Shown: positions 26,714 to 36,309, counted from the stretch's first letter. The stretch is DNA of 64,000 bases from JABDQA01 sp963824415 (GCA_963824415.1 CAWGPM010000001.1:62001-126000), one strand, 5' to 3'. Notes: generated from the letters alone by a model not told the origin. Translations and numbers: made by a program.

Positions 26714-28879
26714 ATGTCGAACTCCTATAAAGAAGAGCTTAACGAGGCCCAGTATCGGGCGGTGAGCGCCACCGAAGGACCGGTCCTGGTTATCGCCGGG
26801 GCCGGAAGCGGCAAGACCAGGACCCTTGTTTACCGCGTTGCCCACCTGATCCGCAGCGGCATCGAACCGGAAGCCATCCTGCTGCTGACCTTTACCCGGA
26901 AATCGGCCCAGGAGATGCTCTGGCGTTCCGGCAGGATCATCAGCGACAGTTGCAGCCGGGTGACTGGCGGTACCTTCCACAGCGTGGCCAATATGCTGCT
27001 GCGGCGCTACGGCGGCTACCTCGGTTTCGGCGCAGGCTTCACCATTATCGACCGGGGCGATGCCGAGGGTATTATCAACCTGCTCAAGTCTTCGCTTGAT
27101 CTGTCCGGGCCCCGCAAACAGTTTCCCTCCAAACGGGCGATTATCAATATGATCAGCGGTTCGGTCAACAAGGCTCGCACGCTGGAAGATCTGATTTTCG
27201 ACGAGTACAATCATCTGCTCGAGTTCACCGACGACGTTCTGCTGCTGCAGAAGCATTACCAGAACTTCAAGATAGATCACGGTCTGATGGACTATGATGA
27301 TCTGCTGGTCAACTGGAAGCGGCTGATGGATGAAGTTCCCCAGGCTCGGGAGGAGATATCCGAGCGCTACCGCTATATCATGGTGGATGAATACCAGGAC
27401 ACCAACCTGATCCAGGCGGAAATCGTCCGGCTGGCCGCCTACCGTCACGACAACGTGATGGTGGTGGGTGACGATTCCCAGTCGATCTACTCGTTTCGAG
27501 GAGCCGATTTCTACAATATCATGCGTTTTCCCGAGACCTTTTCCGGCACGCAGGTGATCAAGCTGGAGCAGAATTATCGTTCCACCCAGCCGATCCTGAG
27601 TTTGACCAACGATATTATCAGCAACGCGGCTGAAAAATATACCAAGACGCTCTACACCAAAATTGAAGGAACCCGCAAACCGGGGCTTTTCGGGGCACGC
27701 GACGAGCGGGCCGAGGCGGTTTTCGTGCTGGAGCGCATCGAGCAGCTGCGCTCGGAGGGCATCAGCCTCAATGAGATCGCGGTACTGTTTCGCTCGGGCT
27801 TTCACTCTTTCAAGCTGGAGCTGGAACTGACCAGCCGGGGAATCAAATTCGAGAAGCGCGGCGGGCTGAAACTGACCGAATCGGCTCATATGAAGGATGT
27901 GCTGGCGGTGCTGCGCCTGCTGGTCAACCCGATCGATAATCTGTCCTGGAACCGGCTGCTGCTGAGCATCGACAAGGTCGGCCCGAAGACTGCCCAGAAG
28001 ATCACCAGCGCACTCTCCACAGCAGCCGACCCGTTTGCGGCCCTGGCATCGTATCCGGCCGGCAGAACCTGGAAGAAGGGCTTTGACGGGCTGATCAAAC
28101 TGTTTGGCGATCTGCGCAGATCGGAGCAGAAACCCGGACGTCTCTGCGAGATCGCGCTGAACTGGTATCAACCGGTGTTCGAGCGGCTCTATGCCGACGA
28201 TTATCCGAAACGACAGAAGGATCTCGACCAATTAAAAACCATTATCGCTTCATACGAGGATCTGCAGAGCTTCATCGACGATACCACCCTCGACCCGCCT
28301 GAATCCGATCTCAACGCCTACACCGACGATCTGGATACGCTGGTGTTGTCCACCATCCATTCGGCCAAAGGACTCGAGTGGGAGGCGGTTTTCGTAATCG
28401 GCCTGGCCGACGGCCGCTTCCCGCATGCCTCTGCCTTTCCAGGCGAACAGTGGGAAGAGGAGCGGAGGCTGCTCTACGTTGCGGCGACCCGGGCCAGAAA
28501 GCACTTGTGCCTGAGCTATCCGCGTGAACTGATGTCGCCCGACCGGCGCTTTCAGCGGGTAGGCATGTCGCCGTTTCTCTCCGAACTTGCACCCGGCCTC
28601 TATGATCTGCTCAAGGCGGAAGCCGACTCCCCTGGTGGATTTGGATTTCGCTCAGGCCGGCGCGGCCAGAAGTCACTGGGGGGCGGCTCGAAAAGAGGCC
28701 CCAAACGCAAGAAACTGATGCTGGAGGATTTCGTCAAGGGCAGCCGGGTCAACCATCCGTTTTTCGGCGCCGGCACCGTGCATAAAACCACGCCGCCCCG
28801 ATCGCTCGACGTGGCATTTGACCGGCACGGCATGAAGACCCTGCACCTCGATTATGCCAAACTCACTATTTTAAACTGA
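26714..28879 (+). CDS. UvrD/Rep-family superfamily 1 DNA helicase
   Basis: This is a 3'-5' DNA helicase for repair or replication restart. All core motifs are visible: Q motif LNEAQYRAV, Walker A IAGAGSGKTRT near residue 28, LTFTRKSAQEM (Ia), VDEYQDTN (II), GDDSQSIYSFRGAD (III), LEQNYRS (IV), LSTIHSAKGLEWEAVFVIGL (V) and YVAATRARKHL (VI). The length of 721 residues matches Rep, UvrD and PcrA. The short C-terminal tail GAGTVHKTTPP resembles the PcrA/UvrD Tudor-like end, which contacts RNA polymerase in other bacteria. I used the ATG at 26714, not a GTG at 26696. It is followed after 15 bases by folC. Confidence 0.93.
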   Translation: MSNSYKEELNEAQYRAVSATEGPVLVIAGAGSGKTRTLVYRVAHLIRSGIEPEAILLLTFTRKSAQEMLWRSGRIISDSCSRVTGGTFHSVANMLLRRYGGYLGFGAGFTIIDRGDAEGIINLLKSSLDLSGPRKQFPSKRAIINMISGSVNKARTLEDLIFDEYNHLLEFTDDVLLLQKHYQNFKIDHGLMDYDDLLVNWKRLMDEVPQAREEISERYRYIMVDEYQDTNLIQAEIVRLAAYRHDNVMVVGDDSQSIYSFRGADFYNIMRFPETFSGTQVIKLEQNYRSTQPILSLTNDIISNAAEKYTKTLYTKIEGTRKPGLFGARDERAEAVFVLERIEQLRSEGISLNEIAVLFRSGFHSFKLELELTSRGIKFEKRGGLKLTESAHMKDVLAVLRLLVNPIDNLSWNRLLLSIDKVGPKTAQKITSALSTAADPFAALASYPAGRTWKKGFDGLIKLFGDLRRSEQKPGRLCEIALNWYQPVFERLYADDYPKRQKDLDQLKTIIASYEDLQSFIDDTTLDPPESDLNAYTDDLDTLVLSTIHSAKGLEWEAVFVIGLADGRFPHASAFPGEQWEEERRLLYVAATRARKHLCLSYPRELMSPDRRFQRVGMSPFLSELAPGLYDLLKAEADSPGGFGFRSGRRGQKSLGGGSKRGPKRKKLMLEDFVKGSRVNHPFFGAGTVHKTTPPRSLDVAFDRHGMKTLHLDYAKLTILN

Positions 28880-28894
28880 GACCACCCGCTGCCC

Positions 28895-30187
28895 GTGACC
28901 ACATCCCTGAATAATTACCAGCAGGCCTGCAGATATCTCGACGATCTGCAGATGCATAAAATCAAGCTCGGCCTCGAAGCGATGCGCACCACCCTGGCCA
29001 GGCTCGGCTCACCGGAGCGGGCCTGCCCCGCAATTCATGTGGCCGGCACCAACGGCAAGGGCTCGGTATGCGCCACCCTGCAGAAGATCCTGAGCGGGGC
29101 CGGTTATAAGACCGGGCTCTACACCTCGCCCCATCTCAGTTCGGTGCGGGAGCGTTTTAAAATTGACGACAGCTACATCGGTGAAGCCGATTTCACCAGA
29201 CTGATGGAGCAGATTCGGGCCGGGCTCGGCGATTCGCTGATCACCTATTTTGAGTGTACCACGGCGCTGGCCTTTCTCTGGTTCGCCGAAAGCGGCTGCG
29301 ACCTGATGATTCTGGAAACCGGCATGGGAGGCAGGCTCGATGCAACCAACGTGATCATTCCCAGACTCTCGGTGATCACCACCATAAGCCTCGACCATGA
29401 GCAATATCTGGGCAATAGCGTCGAAGAGGTCGCTTTTGAAAAGGCTGGTATCATCAAAGCGGGTGTGCCTCTCATTTCCGGAGTGGGCGATGCAGCCGCA
29501 TCGGCGGTCATTGAGAGGGCCTGCCGCGAAAAAGATGCGCAACTGATTCTCAGGCAAAGAGATTTCACCATGACGCCAACCACTGACGGCGGCTGGCAAT
29601 GGCGATCGTCCAGCGACACCCTAGCGCTCCCCGCTTTGTTCGCAGGTGCTGCCGCGAGCTGGCAGGCCGATAACCTGAGCTGCACGATTGCCGCCGCTAT
29701 CGAGCTTCGCAAGGGTGGCGTGATTATATCAGATCAGCACATCGTCGATGGAATAAGGGACACCGTCTGGCCGGGCCGCATGGAATTTATCGAAACGGGT
29801 CGCCGGTTCCTGCTCGATGGGGCTCATAACCAGGCGGGTATCGATTACCTGATAGCAGCGCTCAAAGAACTTGACTACCGCCGTTTGCTGGTGGTCTGGG
29901 CCTCGATGGCAGATAAAAGCTACCAGAACATGCTGCACGACATTGCCCGGCAGGCTGATGTTCTGCTTTTGACCCGGCCCGACAGCGAGCGGGCCGCTGC
30001 GCCCGAGGATCTCAAAAGGCAGCTCGAGGACGTTCACGGCCCGAACATTCTGTGCTGCAGCAATGTCGGGGAGGCCTATGCCCAGGTTCTTGACCAGGCG
30101 GCTGCCGATGACCTGGTGGTGGTTGCCGGTTCACTCTATCTGATCGGTGAATTCAGGAAATTGCTGGTGGGCGAGGTGGTCCGATGA
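28895..30187 (+). CDS. folC: Folylpolyglutamate synthase / dihydrofolate synthase
   Basis: FolC joins glutamate to dihydropteroate and to reduced folates. Like the Mur ligases it has an ATP loop, AGTNGKGSVCATLQ at about residues 49-62, then TSPHLSSVRERF, ETGMGGRLDATN, the KAGIIK lysine motif and DGAHNQAGI. The 430-residue length is standard. The start is GTG at 28895, giving TTSLNNYQQACRYLDDLQ, a good FolC N-terminus. It sits between the helicase and HNH genes, overlapping the latter by four bases (ATGA). Confidence 0.94.
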   Translation: MTTSLNNYQQACRYLDDLQMHKIKLGLEAMRTTLARLGSPERACPAIHVAGTNGKGSVCATLQKILSGAGYKTGLYTSPHLSSVRERFKIDDSYIGEADFTRLMEQIRAGLGDSLITYFECTTALAFLWFAESGCDLMILETGMGGRLDATNVIIPRLSVITTISLDHEQYLGNSVEEVAFEKAGIIKAGVPLISGVGDAAASAVIERACREKDAQLILRQRDFTMTPTTDGGWQWRSSSDTLALPALFAGAAASWQADNLSCTIAAAIELRKGGVIISDQHIVDGIRDTVWPGRMEFIETGRRFLLDGAHNQAGIDYLIAALKELDYRRLLVVWASMADKSYQNMLHDIARQADVLLLTRPDSERAAAPEDLKRQLEDVHGPNILCCSNVGEAYAQVLDQAAADDLVVVAGSLYLIGEFRKLLVGEVVR

Positions 30188-30486
30188 TTGACGATTATAT
30201 CTGGCTCGACGGAGTCAGCGAGCAGACGATTCGGCGGGAGCGCGCCAAAGCCCGTGAGCTTCGCAAGACCAGGTGGTGGCAGCAGAAAACCGCCTCCGGC
30301 GCCTGCTATTATTGTGGTAAGATCGTCAAGCACCGAGAGCTGAGCATGGATCACCTGATTCCGCTGGCCCGCGGGGGGCGCAGTACGAAGGACAATCTGG
30401 TACCAAGCTGCAAGGACTGCAACAATAAGAAAAAGAGCATGCTGCCCGTTGAGTGGGAGGAGTATATCAATAAAGAGACCGGCTAA
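30184..30486 (+). CDS. HNH endonuclease domain protein, 100 residues
   Basis: This small stand-alone HNH protein has zinc-binding cysteines in CYYCGK and CKDC and the catalytic core LSMDHLIPLARGGRSTKDNLVPSCKDCNNKK. The N-terminal 35 residues are basic and helical (RRERAKARELRKTRWWQQK) and may bind DNA. It is translationally coupled to folC, so it is a fixed part of this operon and not a homing insertion. The cellular role of such chromosomal HNH proteins is unknown. Confidence 0.87.
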   Translation: MIDDYIWLDGVSEQTIRRERAKARELRKTRWWQQKTASGACYYCGKIVKHRELSMDHLIPLARGGRSTKDNLVPSCKDCNNKKKSMLPVEWEEYINKETG

Positions 30487-30489
30487 GCG

Positions 30490-31458
30490 ATGCATGGAAC
30501 CAGGCTGATCGGGACGTGTTTGTGTGTTCTGCTGATATTACTGGCACGTTTGGGGACAGCGCTTGAGTTGGCGCTGCCGGTGGACTGCACAATCGGCTAC
30601 GACTGCATCATTCAGAATTATGTCGATGTGGATTCGTCCGAAGCCTGGCAGGATTACAACTGCGGCAGCCTGACCTACGACGGCCATAAGGGAACCGATT
30701 TCCGGATCAGAGATTATCAGGCCATGCGGGCGGGGGTGGCCGTGCGGGCCGCTGCTTCGGGGGTAGTGCTGGGCGTGCGCAACAATATAGAAGACCGCCG
30801 GCCTGGCGAGGACTACGAACACTACCTGCAAAATATTTCAGGCAAGGAGTGTGGCAACGGGCTGGTCCTGGTCCACGAAGACAACTACCAGACCCAGTAT
30901 TGTCACATGCGCAACTCCAGTGTAGCGGTTAAAACCGGCGATAAGATAAATCAGGGCGATTTCCTGGGCTATATCGGCATGTCCGGAAAAACCCAGTTTC
31001 CCCATCTCCACATTTCGGTCCGGCAGGGCAGCAAGGTGATCTCACCGTTTGCCGGCCCATGCAGTACCACCAGTGCTTCCCTGTGGCAGGATCAACCGGC
31101 CTACACCGCGACCTTTCTGCTGAAATACGGGTTTACCGATGCAGTGCCGGACCTGGAATCGATCGAGGAAGGCGCTGCTGCCACGCCTAGCCGAAATGCT
31201 CCGATCTTTCTGTTCTGGGCCAACCTGGTCGACGTCAAACAGGGTGATATCCAGGAAATCACCATAACCCGGCCCGATGGCCGGATTCTGGTCAGCAAAG
31301 CCGAGACCTTGAAAAAGTCTAAGGTTAACTGGCTGAGTTATGTCGGCAGGAAAAAGCCAGCCGGCGGCTGGCCAGGAGGCACCTACACCGCCCGATATGT
31401 CCTGAAACGAGGTTCAGCAGCAATTATTGAAACAGCGGCAGAACTGGTTATCGAGTAG
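30490..31458 (+). CDS. Exported M23-family (LytM) metallopeptidase
   Basis: The protein is 322 residues with an N-terminal signal peptide (LIGTCLCVLLILLARLGTAL, cleavage near residue 24). M23 zinc and catalytic motifs are HKGTDF at about residue 66 and HLHISVRQG at about residue 163. A C-terminal immunoglobulin-like extension (residues about 200-322) is unusual for plain LytM enzymes. It probably cuts peptidoglycan peptide cross-links or a related envelope substrate in the periplasm. Six cysteines in the catalytic half suggest disulfides. It starts 3 bases after the HNH gene. Confidence 0.86.
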   Translation: MHGTRLIGTCLCVLLILLARLGTALELALPVDCTIGYDCIIQNYVDVDSSEAWQDYNCGSLTYDGHKGTDFRIRDYQAMRAGVAVRAAASGVVLGVRNNIEDRRPGEDYEHYLQNISGKECGNGLVLVHEDNYQTQYCHMRNSSVAVKTGDKINQGDFLGYIGMSGKTQFPHLHISVRQGSKVISPFAGPCSTTSASLWQDQPAYTATFLLKYGFTDAVPDLESIEEGAAATPSRNAPIFLFWANLVDVKQGDIQEITITRPDGRILVSKAETLKKSKVNWLSYVGRKKPAGGWPGGTYTARYVLKRGSAAIIETAAELVIE

Positions 31459-31536
31459 TGTTAAGGGGCGTTATTTTAACAAGCACGATGTTCCAAAACT
31501 CAGCGCTTTGATCTTTCGTCTATCCGAGACACTATC

Positions 31537-32190
31537 ATGACAACCCGCCGCCGACTTCTGCAACGCTTCTACAGCCTCTGTGCGCTGAGTCTGGTGAGCG
31601 GATGGCAGTTTATCGGTGGGCTGGGCGCTGCGTTTGCCAGGACCGTCAAACGTATCGTCGAGCCGGGGACGCCGATGAGCAGACTGCAGCATGAAGACCC
31701 GGCCGAGCTCGATACCAGCAAACTCGGGACGACGCCGCTCAGCGAGTTTGACGTGATGGGGGAAACGACCCACAGCGTCGACCTGAAATCCTGGCGGCTG
31801 CAAATCGCGGGTGCAGTTGCACGTCCGGCTGAGTTGAGCTATGAACAGTTGCTCAGCCGCCCCGTGCTTGAGCGCAATGCATTACTGATCTGTCCCGGCT
31901 TCTTTGCCTATAACGGGCTCTGGAAAGGCTGTTCCGTCGCCGATCTTCTGACTGAACTCGGGGTTGACGCACAGGCCACCCAGGTGGAATTCAGTGGATC
32001 GGAGGGGCTTCGCAGGAAAAAGAGGCGTTACAAGATTGCTGAAGTACTCAGCGATCAGATTTATATTGCCTATGGGGTCAATGGCCATCCTCTGCCGCAG
32101 CGGCATGGCTATCCCCTTCGCCTGGTCGCCGAGGGCCACAAGGGTTATAAATGGGTGAAATACGTCAACAGGATTACCGTTAAGGTGTAG
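31537..32190 (+). CDS. Tat-exported molybdopterin oxidoreductase, sulfite-oxidase fold
   Basis: The N-terminus TTRRRLLQRF is a clear twin-arginine signal followed by a hydrophobic stretch, so the folded protein is exported with its cofactor. The mature part is the SUOX/MsrP (YedY) molybdopterin fold, with the molybdenum-ligating cysteine at residue 119 in LLICPGFFAYNGLWKG and the late motif HGYPLRLVAEGHKGYKWVK. At 217 residues it lacks the full length of E. coli MsrP (about 330). No MsrQ/YedZ membrane partner is next to it. The substrate is unknown. It could act on sulfoxides or sulfur oxyanions. Confidence 0.82.
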   Translation: MTTRRRLLQRFYSLCALSLVSGWQFIGGLGAAFARTVKRIVEPGTPMSRLQHEDPAELDTSKLGTTPLSEFDVMGETTHSVDLKSWRLQIAGAVARPAELSYEQLLSRPVLERNALLICPGFFAYNGLWKGCSVADLLTELGVDAQATQVEFSGSEGLRRKKRRYKIAEVLSDQIYIAYGVNGHPLPQRHGYPLRLVAEGHKGYKWVKYVNRITVKV

Positions 32191-32283
32191 CGGTCATTTT
32201 GCAGTGGTGTCGGTGATGGTTTTAGTGCATCATGGTTGAAGGTGCCGAAAAATTGGTAAAGAAAACAATAAAAGGAGAGTGAC

Positions 32284-32781
32284 ATGGCCATCATTACCCG
32301 TAAAGGTGCGGAGATAGAGACCAGCGGATCCTTGCCTGAGATCAACAGTGAGGCTCCCGATTTTAGGCTGGTTAAAACGGATCTTTCCGAGTGTCGACTG
32401 CAGGATTTTCGTGGGCAGACAGTCATCCTCAACATCTTTCCCAGTATCGATACTCCCACCTGTGCAGCTTCGGTGCGCCAGTTCAACAAGCGCGCGGCTG
32501 AACAGGATAGCTGCACGGTCCTCTGCGTCTCACCGGACCTGCCGTTTGCCCATCAGCGGTTCTGTGAGGTGGAAGGCATTGCCAATGTTATCCCGCTCTC
32601 CACTTTCCGCTCCCCGGAGTTCGGGCAGGATTACGGCGTCACCCTGACAACCACCGAGCGCCGGGGATTGCTTGCCCGGGCTATCGTCGTGGTAAATGAA
32701 GCGGGGCGGGTGACCTATACGGAACTGGTTCCCGAACTGACTCAGGAACCCGATTATGATGCTGCCCTGGGAGCTCTATAA
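32284..32781 (+). CDS. tpx: Thiol peroxidase, atypical 2-Cys peroxiredoxin
   Basis: Tpx reduces hydroperoxides. The peroxidatic cysteine is at residue 60 in SIDTPTCAASVRQFNKRA, and the resolving cysteine is at about 94 in HQRFCEVEGIANV, at the Tpx-type spacing. The length of 165 residues is standard. The ribosome site AAGGAGAG lies just before the ATG. It is a single gene and likely part of oxidative stress defence in an anaerobe. Confidence 0.95.
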   Translation: MAIITRKGAEIETSGSLPEINSEAPDFRLVKTDLSECRLQDFRGQTVILNIFPSIDTPTCAASVRQFNKRAAEQDSCTVLCVSPDLPFAHQRFCEVEGIANVIPLSTFRSPEFGQDYGVTLTTTERRGLLARAIVVVNEAGRVTYTELVPELTQEPDYDAALGAL

Positions 32782-32858
32782 CCAGGGCATTTACCGACCT
32801 TTCAGGGACTCAGACGCTGCGGCAGCGCTGGACAGGCCGGGCGAGGCAGGGCTGCGGG

Positions 32859-34754
32859 CTACAGGCACTGCTCGATATTGTCCCAGGCGCCGGAACTGAC
32901 CCAGGCGTACTTTTCCTTGAAGAGTGTATCGCTTTCGTAGAGGTCGCCTTTCTTTTTCCGATCGAGGAATTTGCTATACTGCTTCGGCCCGCCGTTGTAC
33001 ATCGCGTATACCAGTTGAGCCAAGGTCTTTGCATCCTTGAGGATCGAGGGCCCCGACTTCTTCAAGGCGTACTTCTGCATATACATATCTAGAATTTCAG
33101 CTCCCGCGGTCGCATTGTATCTGATATCCCACCTGAGCCGCTGCCGGTCGTAGATGCCCCGCCAGACCCGCTCATTTACCTGCATGATGCCGACCGAACT
33201 ATTGTTGTAGGACAGGAGATAGGTCAGTTTGCGGTCTGCCACGACAAACTGTCGGAAGCAGCTTTCCTGCCAGGCAACAGCCGGTATCAGAATGGGGTAG
33301 ATTTTTTGCAACTCAGTCGAGATGTCCTTGCGGATTATCAGTGAAGTGGCAGCAAAATCAAGCACGCTGCGCACCCGGTCCAGATAGCCGCCCAGGTCAT
33401 CTTTTGGAACCTGCCAGGACCTGATCTCAGCAAAGCCGGGCAGCGTCGCGGCACAGGCCGAGGGAAACAGATAGTGCGCAACCTGGCCGATAAGGCTTCT
33501 TGATGGCGGGGTGTGCCCCGGCTCTATCTCCGATGCGGGTGGCTGCCGGGAAGGCTCCGGCGGAGGTTGGGCCGACTCCATCTCGAACAGCCTTTGCAGC
33601 GCCCGGTTCAGATCCGGGGAATAGTTCAGCTCGAGTGTTTCCCCGCCCAGAATCCTGGCCAGCCGGATCAGGCCGTTGCGGCTTATTTCGATGCCAAAGT
33701 TCGGTCCCAGTTCATCAAGCACCATCAGGGCATCTGCGGCGGTTATAAAGGACAGGTAACCCAGGCTGCTGCCGGTGGGGTTATGCAGGAAGTATTTCCG
33801 AAAAATCTGGGAAAGCTGCTGCCAGGCCTCGATGAACTGATCTCTGACAAAGTCCCTTTCTGCATTTGGTTCATTGATATTGGCCACGAATTCGTAGCGC
33901 GTATCCAAGATGAGATCCTTCAATATATTTTTTTCCGGCTCGGTCAGAGGTTGTTCCGACAAGATCGAGATAAGATATATCAACAGCGAGTCCCAGGTTT
34001 CCCAGAGCTCGACAAACGCTTCGAGCTCTTCCGCGCTCAATATTTCTTCAGGTTCCATCTGTTCTGAAACCGCCGCAGAATCAGAAGATACCACCTCGGC
34101 GGCGTCGGCAATAACCGTGGCAGTCAGGCCCTGCTCATTGACTGCAACACCACCGGGTCTGATACTGTGCAGGAGCATTTCTGCCTGCCTCTGTGCTTCG
34201 GGCGTGAAAAGCGGCAGGATAACATTTTTCAGATCCTGCACCGGAGGGGCCAGGGCGATCGAGAACTCCTGCAGATAGGAATTGATCAGCGGCAGCATCT
34301 GCTTCCAGACCAGGTTGAAACTTTCAACGGGGGTCCCGTCCGAGGAGTAGAGCCTGGTATCGACATTTTCGAAGCTCAACTCCCAGGTTTGCTGGTTGAG
34401 CCGCGGTATCTGCGCAACCTCGATCGACCCTTCCCACTGGTATGGCATCAGGCAGTTGCCCCCGACCGGTGTGCCGGCATGCAGGTACATAGAGGATGAA
34501 AATTGAATCACATCATCAGCGCCGGCAAACTCGGGCTCGGACAAAACCAGCGCAATGCAGCCGTCTCCCTCGTTGACCAGTTGAGCTGTCGACCCTGCAC
34601 CGGTGTAGTAGGACTGCACCAGCAAGGCTTTTAAAAGCTGATAATCAAGCGAGATCGGAATTGTTATCTGCCTGGCACTGCAGAAAACCGCAGAAAAGAG
34701 CAGGCAGAAGATTATGGTAGCTGCAAATGGTGCACGCCATGAAATCGGCAGCAT
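32859..34754 (-). CDS. Lytic transglycosylase with large N-terminal region of unknown fold
   Basis: The C-terminal about 150 residues are an SLT (lysozyme-like) lytic transglycosylase domain. The catalytic glutamate is near residue 497 in AWQESCFRQF, followed by SSVGIMQVNERVWRG (the GLMQ-type motif), AGAEILDMY and AMYNGGP. The protein has a signal peptide (SWRAPFAATIIFCLLFSAVFC). The remaining roughly 450 residues contain a proline-rich linker (AQPPPEPSRQPPASEIEPG) and no domain I recognise. It probably cleaves peptidoglycan glycan strands in the periplasm. The N-terminal part may decide its target or partner. It stands alone, facing tpx convergently. Confidence 0.85.
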   Translation of the reverse strand: MLPISWRAPFAATIIFCLLFSAVFCSARQITIPISLDYQLLKALLVQSYYTGAGSTAQLVNEGDGCIALVLSEPEFAGADDVIQFSSSMYLHAGTPVGGNCLMPYQWEGSIEVAQIPRLNQQTWELSFENVDTRLYSSDGTPVESFNLVWKQMLPLINSYLQEFSIALAPPVQDLKNVILPLFTPEAQRQAEMLLHSIRPGGVAVNEQGLTATVIADAAEVVSSDSAAVSEQMEPEEILSAEELEAFVELWETWDSLLIYLISILSEQPLTEPEKNILKDLILDTRYEFVANINEPNAERDFVRDQFIEAWQQLSQIFRKYFLHNPTGSSLGYLSFITAADALMVLDELGPNFGIEISRNGLIRLARILGGETLELNYSPDLNRALQRLFEMESAQPPPEPSRQPPASEIEPGHTPPSRSLIGQVAHYLFPSACAATLPGFAEIRSWQVPKDDLGGYLDRVRSVLDFAATSLIIRKDISTELQKIYPILIPAVAWQESCFRQFVVADRKLTYLLSYNNSSVGIMQVNERVWRGIYDRQRLRWDIRYNATAGAEILDMYMQKYALKKSGPSILKDAKTLAQLVYAMYNGGPKQYSKFLDRKKKGDLYESDTLFKEKYAWVSSGAWDNIEQCL

Positions 34755-35355
34755 GAATATTACCTTCTAGCAGAATTTGGACGGTAAATATTCCGGCAGC
34801 GCAAGCAGGGGAAAAAATAGTACCATGTCCTCGAATATACCCCTTACTTAAGAAACGCAACGCAACAATTTATGGCAACCTTGAAAAATTGTCTTTTCGC
34901 CCTAACTCTGCGTTGCGCGTAAAAATGTTATCTTCGGAATATTACTTATATGGTTGCGGTAAAATTTTACTCGCGCCTTGATTTTGAACGAAAATCCTAA
35001 TTTTGCAGGGTATCCGTATATCGAGCTGCAGGTAAAACGGCCGATCTGATCTTTCGTTTTAACGGCTTGGAAATATATTTACAATAAGAGTGTTATACTG
35101 GATGATGTAGAACTGGTTGATTTGTTGTTGCAATAACTCAAGAAACCAAAAAATATGGAACATCTCAGAGGTAATCAAGCCGAGAAGACAGCGCTTGAAG
35201 AAAGCTTAGAAATGTTGGAGACGGGTAGACGAAAATGGATGAGGCCAAGGTAGAGCTTGATTAATATGGCCGCTATTCAATGAAATGGTCTTTCTGAGTG
35301 ACTATAAAATTGGGTGAGAATCAGTTAAGCAGAATTCCACTTATCGAGAGAATCT
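34755..35355. other. 601-base gene-free A+T-rich region
   Basis: This region separates the minus-strand transglycosylase from the plus-strand cbpA. It contains palindromic repeat copy A (34878-35011). The remaining bases show no coding frame with a plausible start, and I see no clear heat-shock promoter. The cbpA ribosome site (GAGAGAA) is at the right end. Confidence 0.5.
34878..35011 (+). repeat. MITE-like palindromic repeat, copy A
   Basis: This 134-base element has ends ACCTTGAAAAATT and AATTTTGCAGGGT, which are imperfect inverted repeats of each other. Read on the plus strand, it aligns along nearly its whole length with the minus strand of copy B (37469-37609). The shared blocks include TTTTCGCCC, AACTCTGCGTT, TCGGAATAT, GGTAAAATTT and TTGATTTTGAACGAAAATC. 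Its first 20 bases are also found, inverted, in the short copy C. It has no coding capacity. Confidence 0.8.
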
Positions 35356-36309
35356 ATGAATATGTCCTCCCAAGATTATTATGCATTGCTCGATGTCAAG
35401 AAAAGCGCATCGGGTGACGCAATTAAAAAGGCCTATCGTCGTCTGGCCAAGAAATATCATCCCGACGTCAATACCGAGGCGGAGGCGGAAGGGAAATTCA
35501 AGCAGATTCAGGAAGCCTATGGTGTCTTGAGTGATCCCGAGAAAAGAAAACTCTACGACACTTATGGCTCCTCTTGGGAGCAGGCCCGGCAGGGAGGCTT
35601 CGATCAGCAGCGTGATCAGAAACAAGGACAGCGGCACTACCAGTATCAGGGTGATTTCGGTGCCGGCGGTTTTGGCGGATATGAGGATATGTTCAGCGAG
35701 TTTTACCGTCAGCAGCAGGCACAACAGCAGGCCAGGCAAAGGGATGCTCGCGGTCAGGACCTACATGCCCAGGTCACCGTAACGGTCACGGAAGCGCTGC
35801 AAGGCACGGAACGTCAGTTGCATTTCAGTTATCAGACATTTAATGAGTATGGTCAGATTGTTGAAAAAACAAAAAAACTCAAGGTTAAAATTCCCAAAGG
35901 GGTCGGCAATGGGCAGCAGATACGATTGAAAGGTCAGGGCGCTGCAGGTATCGGCAAAGGAGCAGCCGGTAATCTCTTTCTGGAGGTGAATGTCACGTCC
36001 AGCTCCCGGTATCAGGTGATCGACAACGACATCTACAGCCACATCCCGATTACCCCCTGGGAGGCGGCTCTTGGGGCGGAGATCATGATCCCGACACCGC
36101 ATGGAAAACTCAAGCTCAAGGTCCCGCCACAGACCCAGACAGCAAAGAAAATGCGCTTGAAGGGCAAGGGGCTGGCGGGTGGCGACTTTTATGTGGTGCT
36201 CGATGTTATTCTGCCGCCGGCGTTTACGGATGAGCAAAAGCGCTTTTATAAAAGGATGTCAAAGGAGATGGCCTTCGATCCACGAAAAGATCTATTGGGG
36301 GGTGAGTGA
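35356..36309 (+). CDS. cbpA: Curved-DNA-binding-type J-protein (DnaJ class B co-chaperone)
   Basis: The J domain covers about residues 6-70 with the HPD tripeptide at residues 35-37 that stimulates DnaK. A glycine- and glutamine-rich linker follows (residues 75-130), then two beta-rich substrate-binding domains, with no zinc-finger repeats. This is the CbpA layout and not DnaJ. The 317-residue length fits. It binds non-native proteins with DnaK and, in E. coli, curved DNA. The next gene encodes its modulator CbpM, overlapping by one base, which strongly supports the assignment. Confidence 0.93.
   Translation: MNMSSQDYYALLDVKKSASGDAIKKAYRRLAKKYHPDVNTEAEAEGKFKQIQEAYGVLSDPEKRKLYDTYGSSWEQARQGGFDQQRDQKQGQRHYQYQGDFGAGGFGGYEDMFSEFYRQQQAQQQARQRDARGQDLHAQVTVTVTEALQGTERQLHFSYQTFNEYGQIVEKTKKLKVKIPKGVGNGQQIRLKGQGAAGIGKGAAGNLFLEVNVTSSSRYQVIDNDIYSHIPITPWEAALGAEIMIPTPHGKLKLKVPPQTQTAKKMRLKGKGLAGGDFYVVLDVILPPAFTDEQKRFYKRMSKEMAFDPRKDLLGGE

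Noticed and set aside
26618..28231. Long open frame (537 codons) on the minus strand opposite the helicase gene
   Set aside because: The plus strand carries every UvrD/Rep motif in order. The antisense frame has no family features and is a by-product of G+C-rich codon use.
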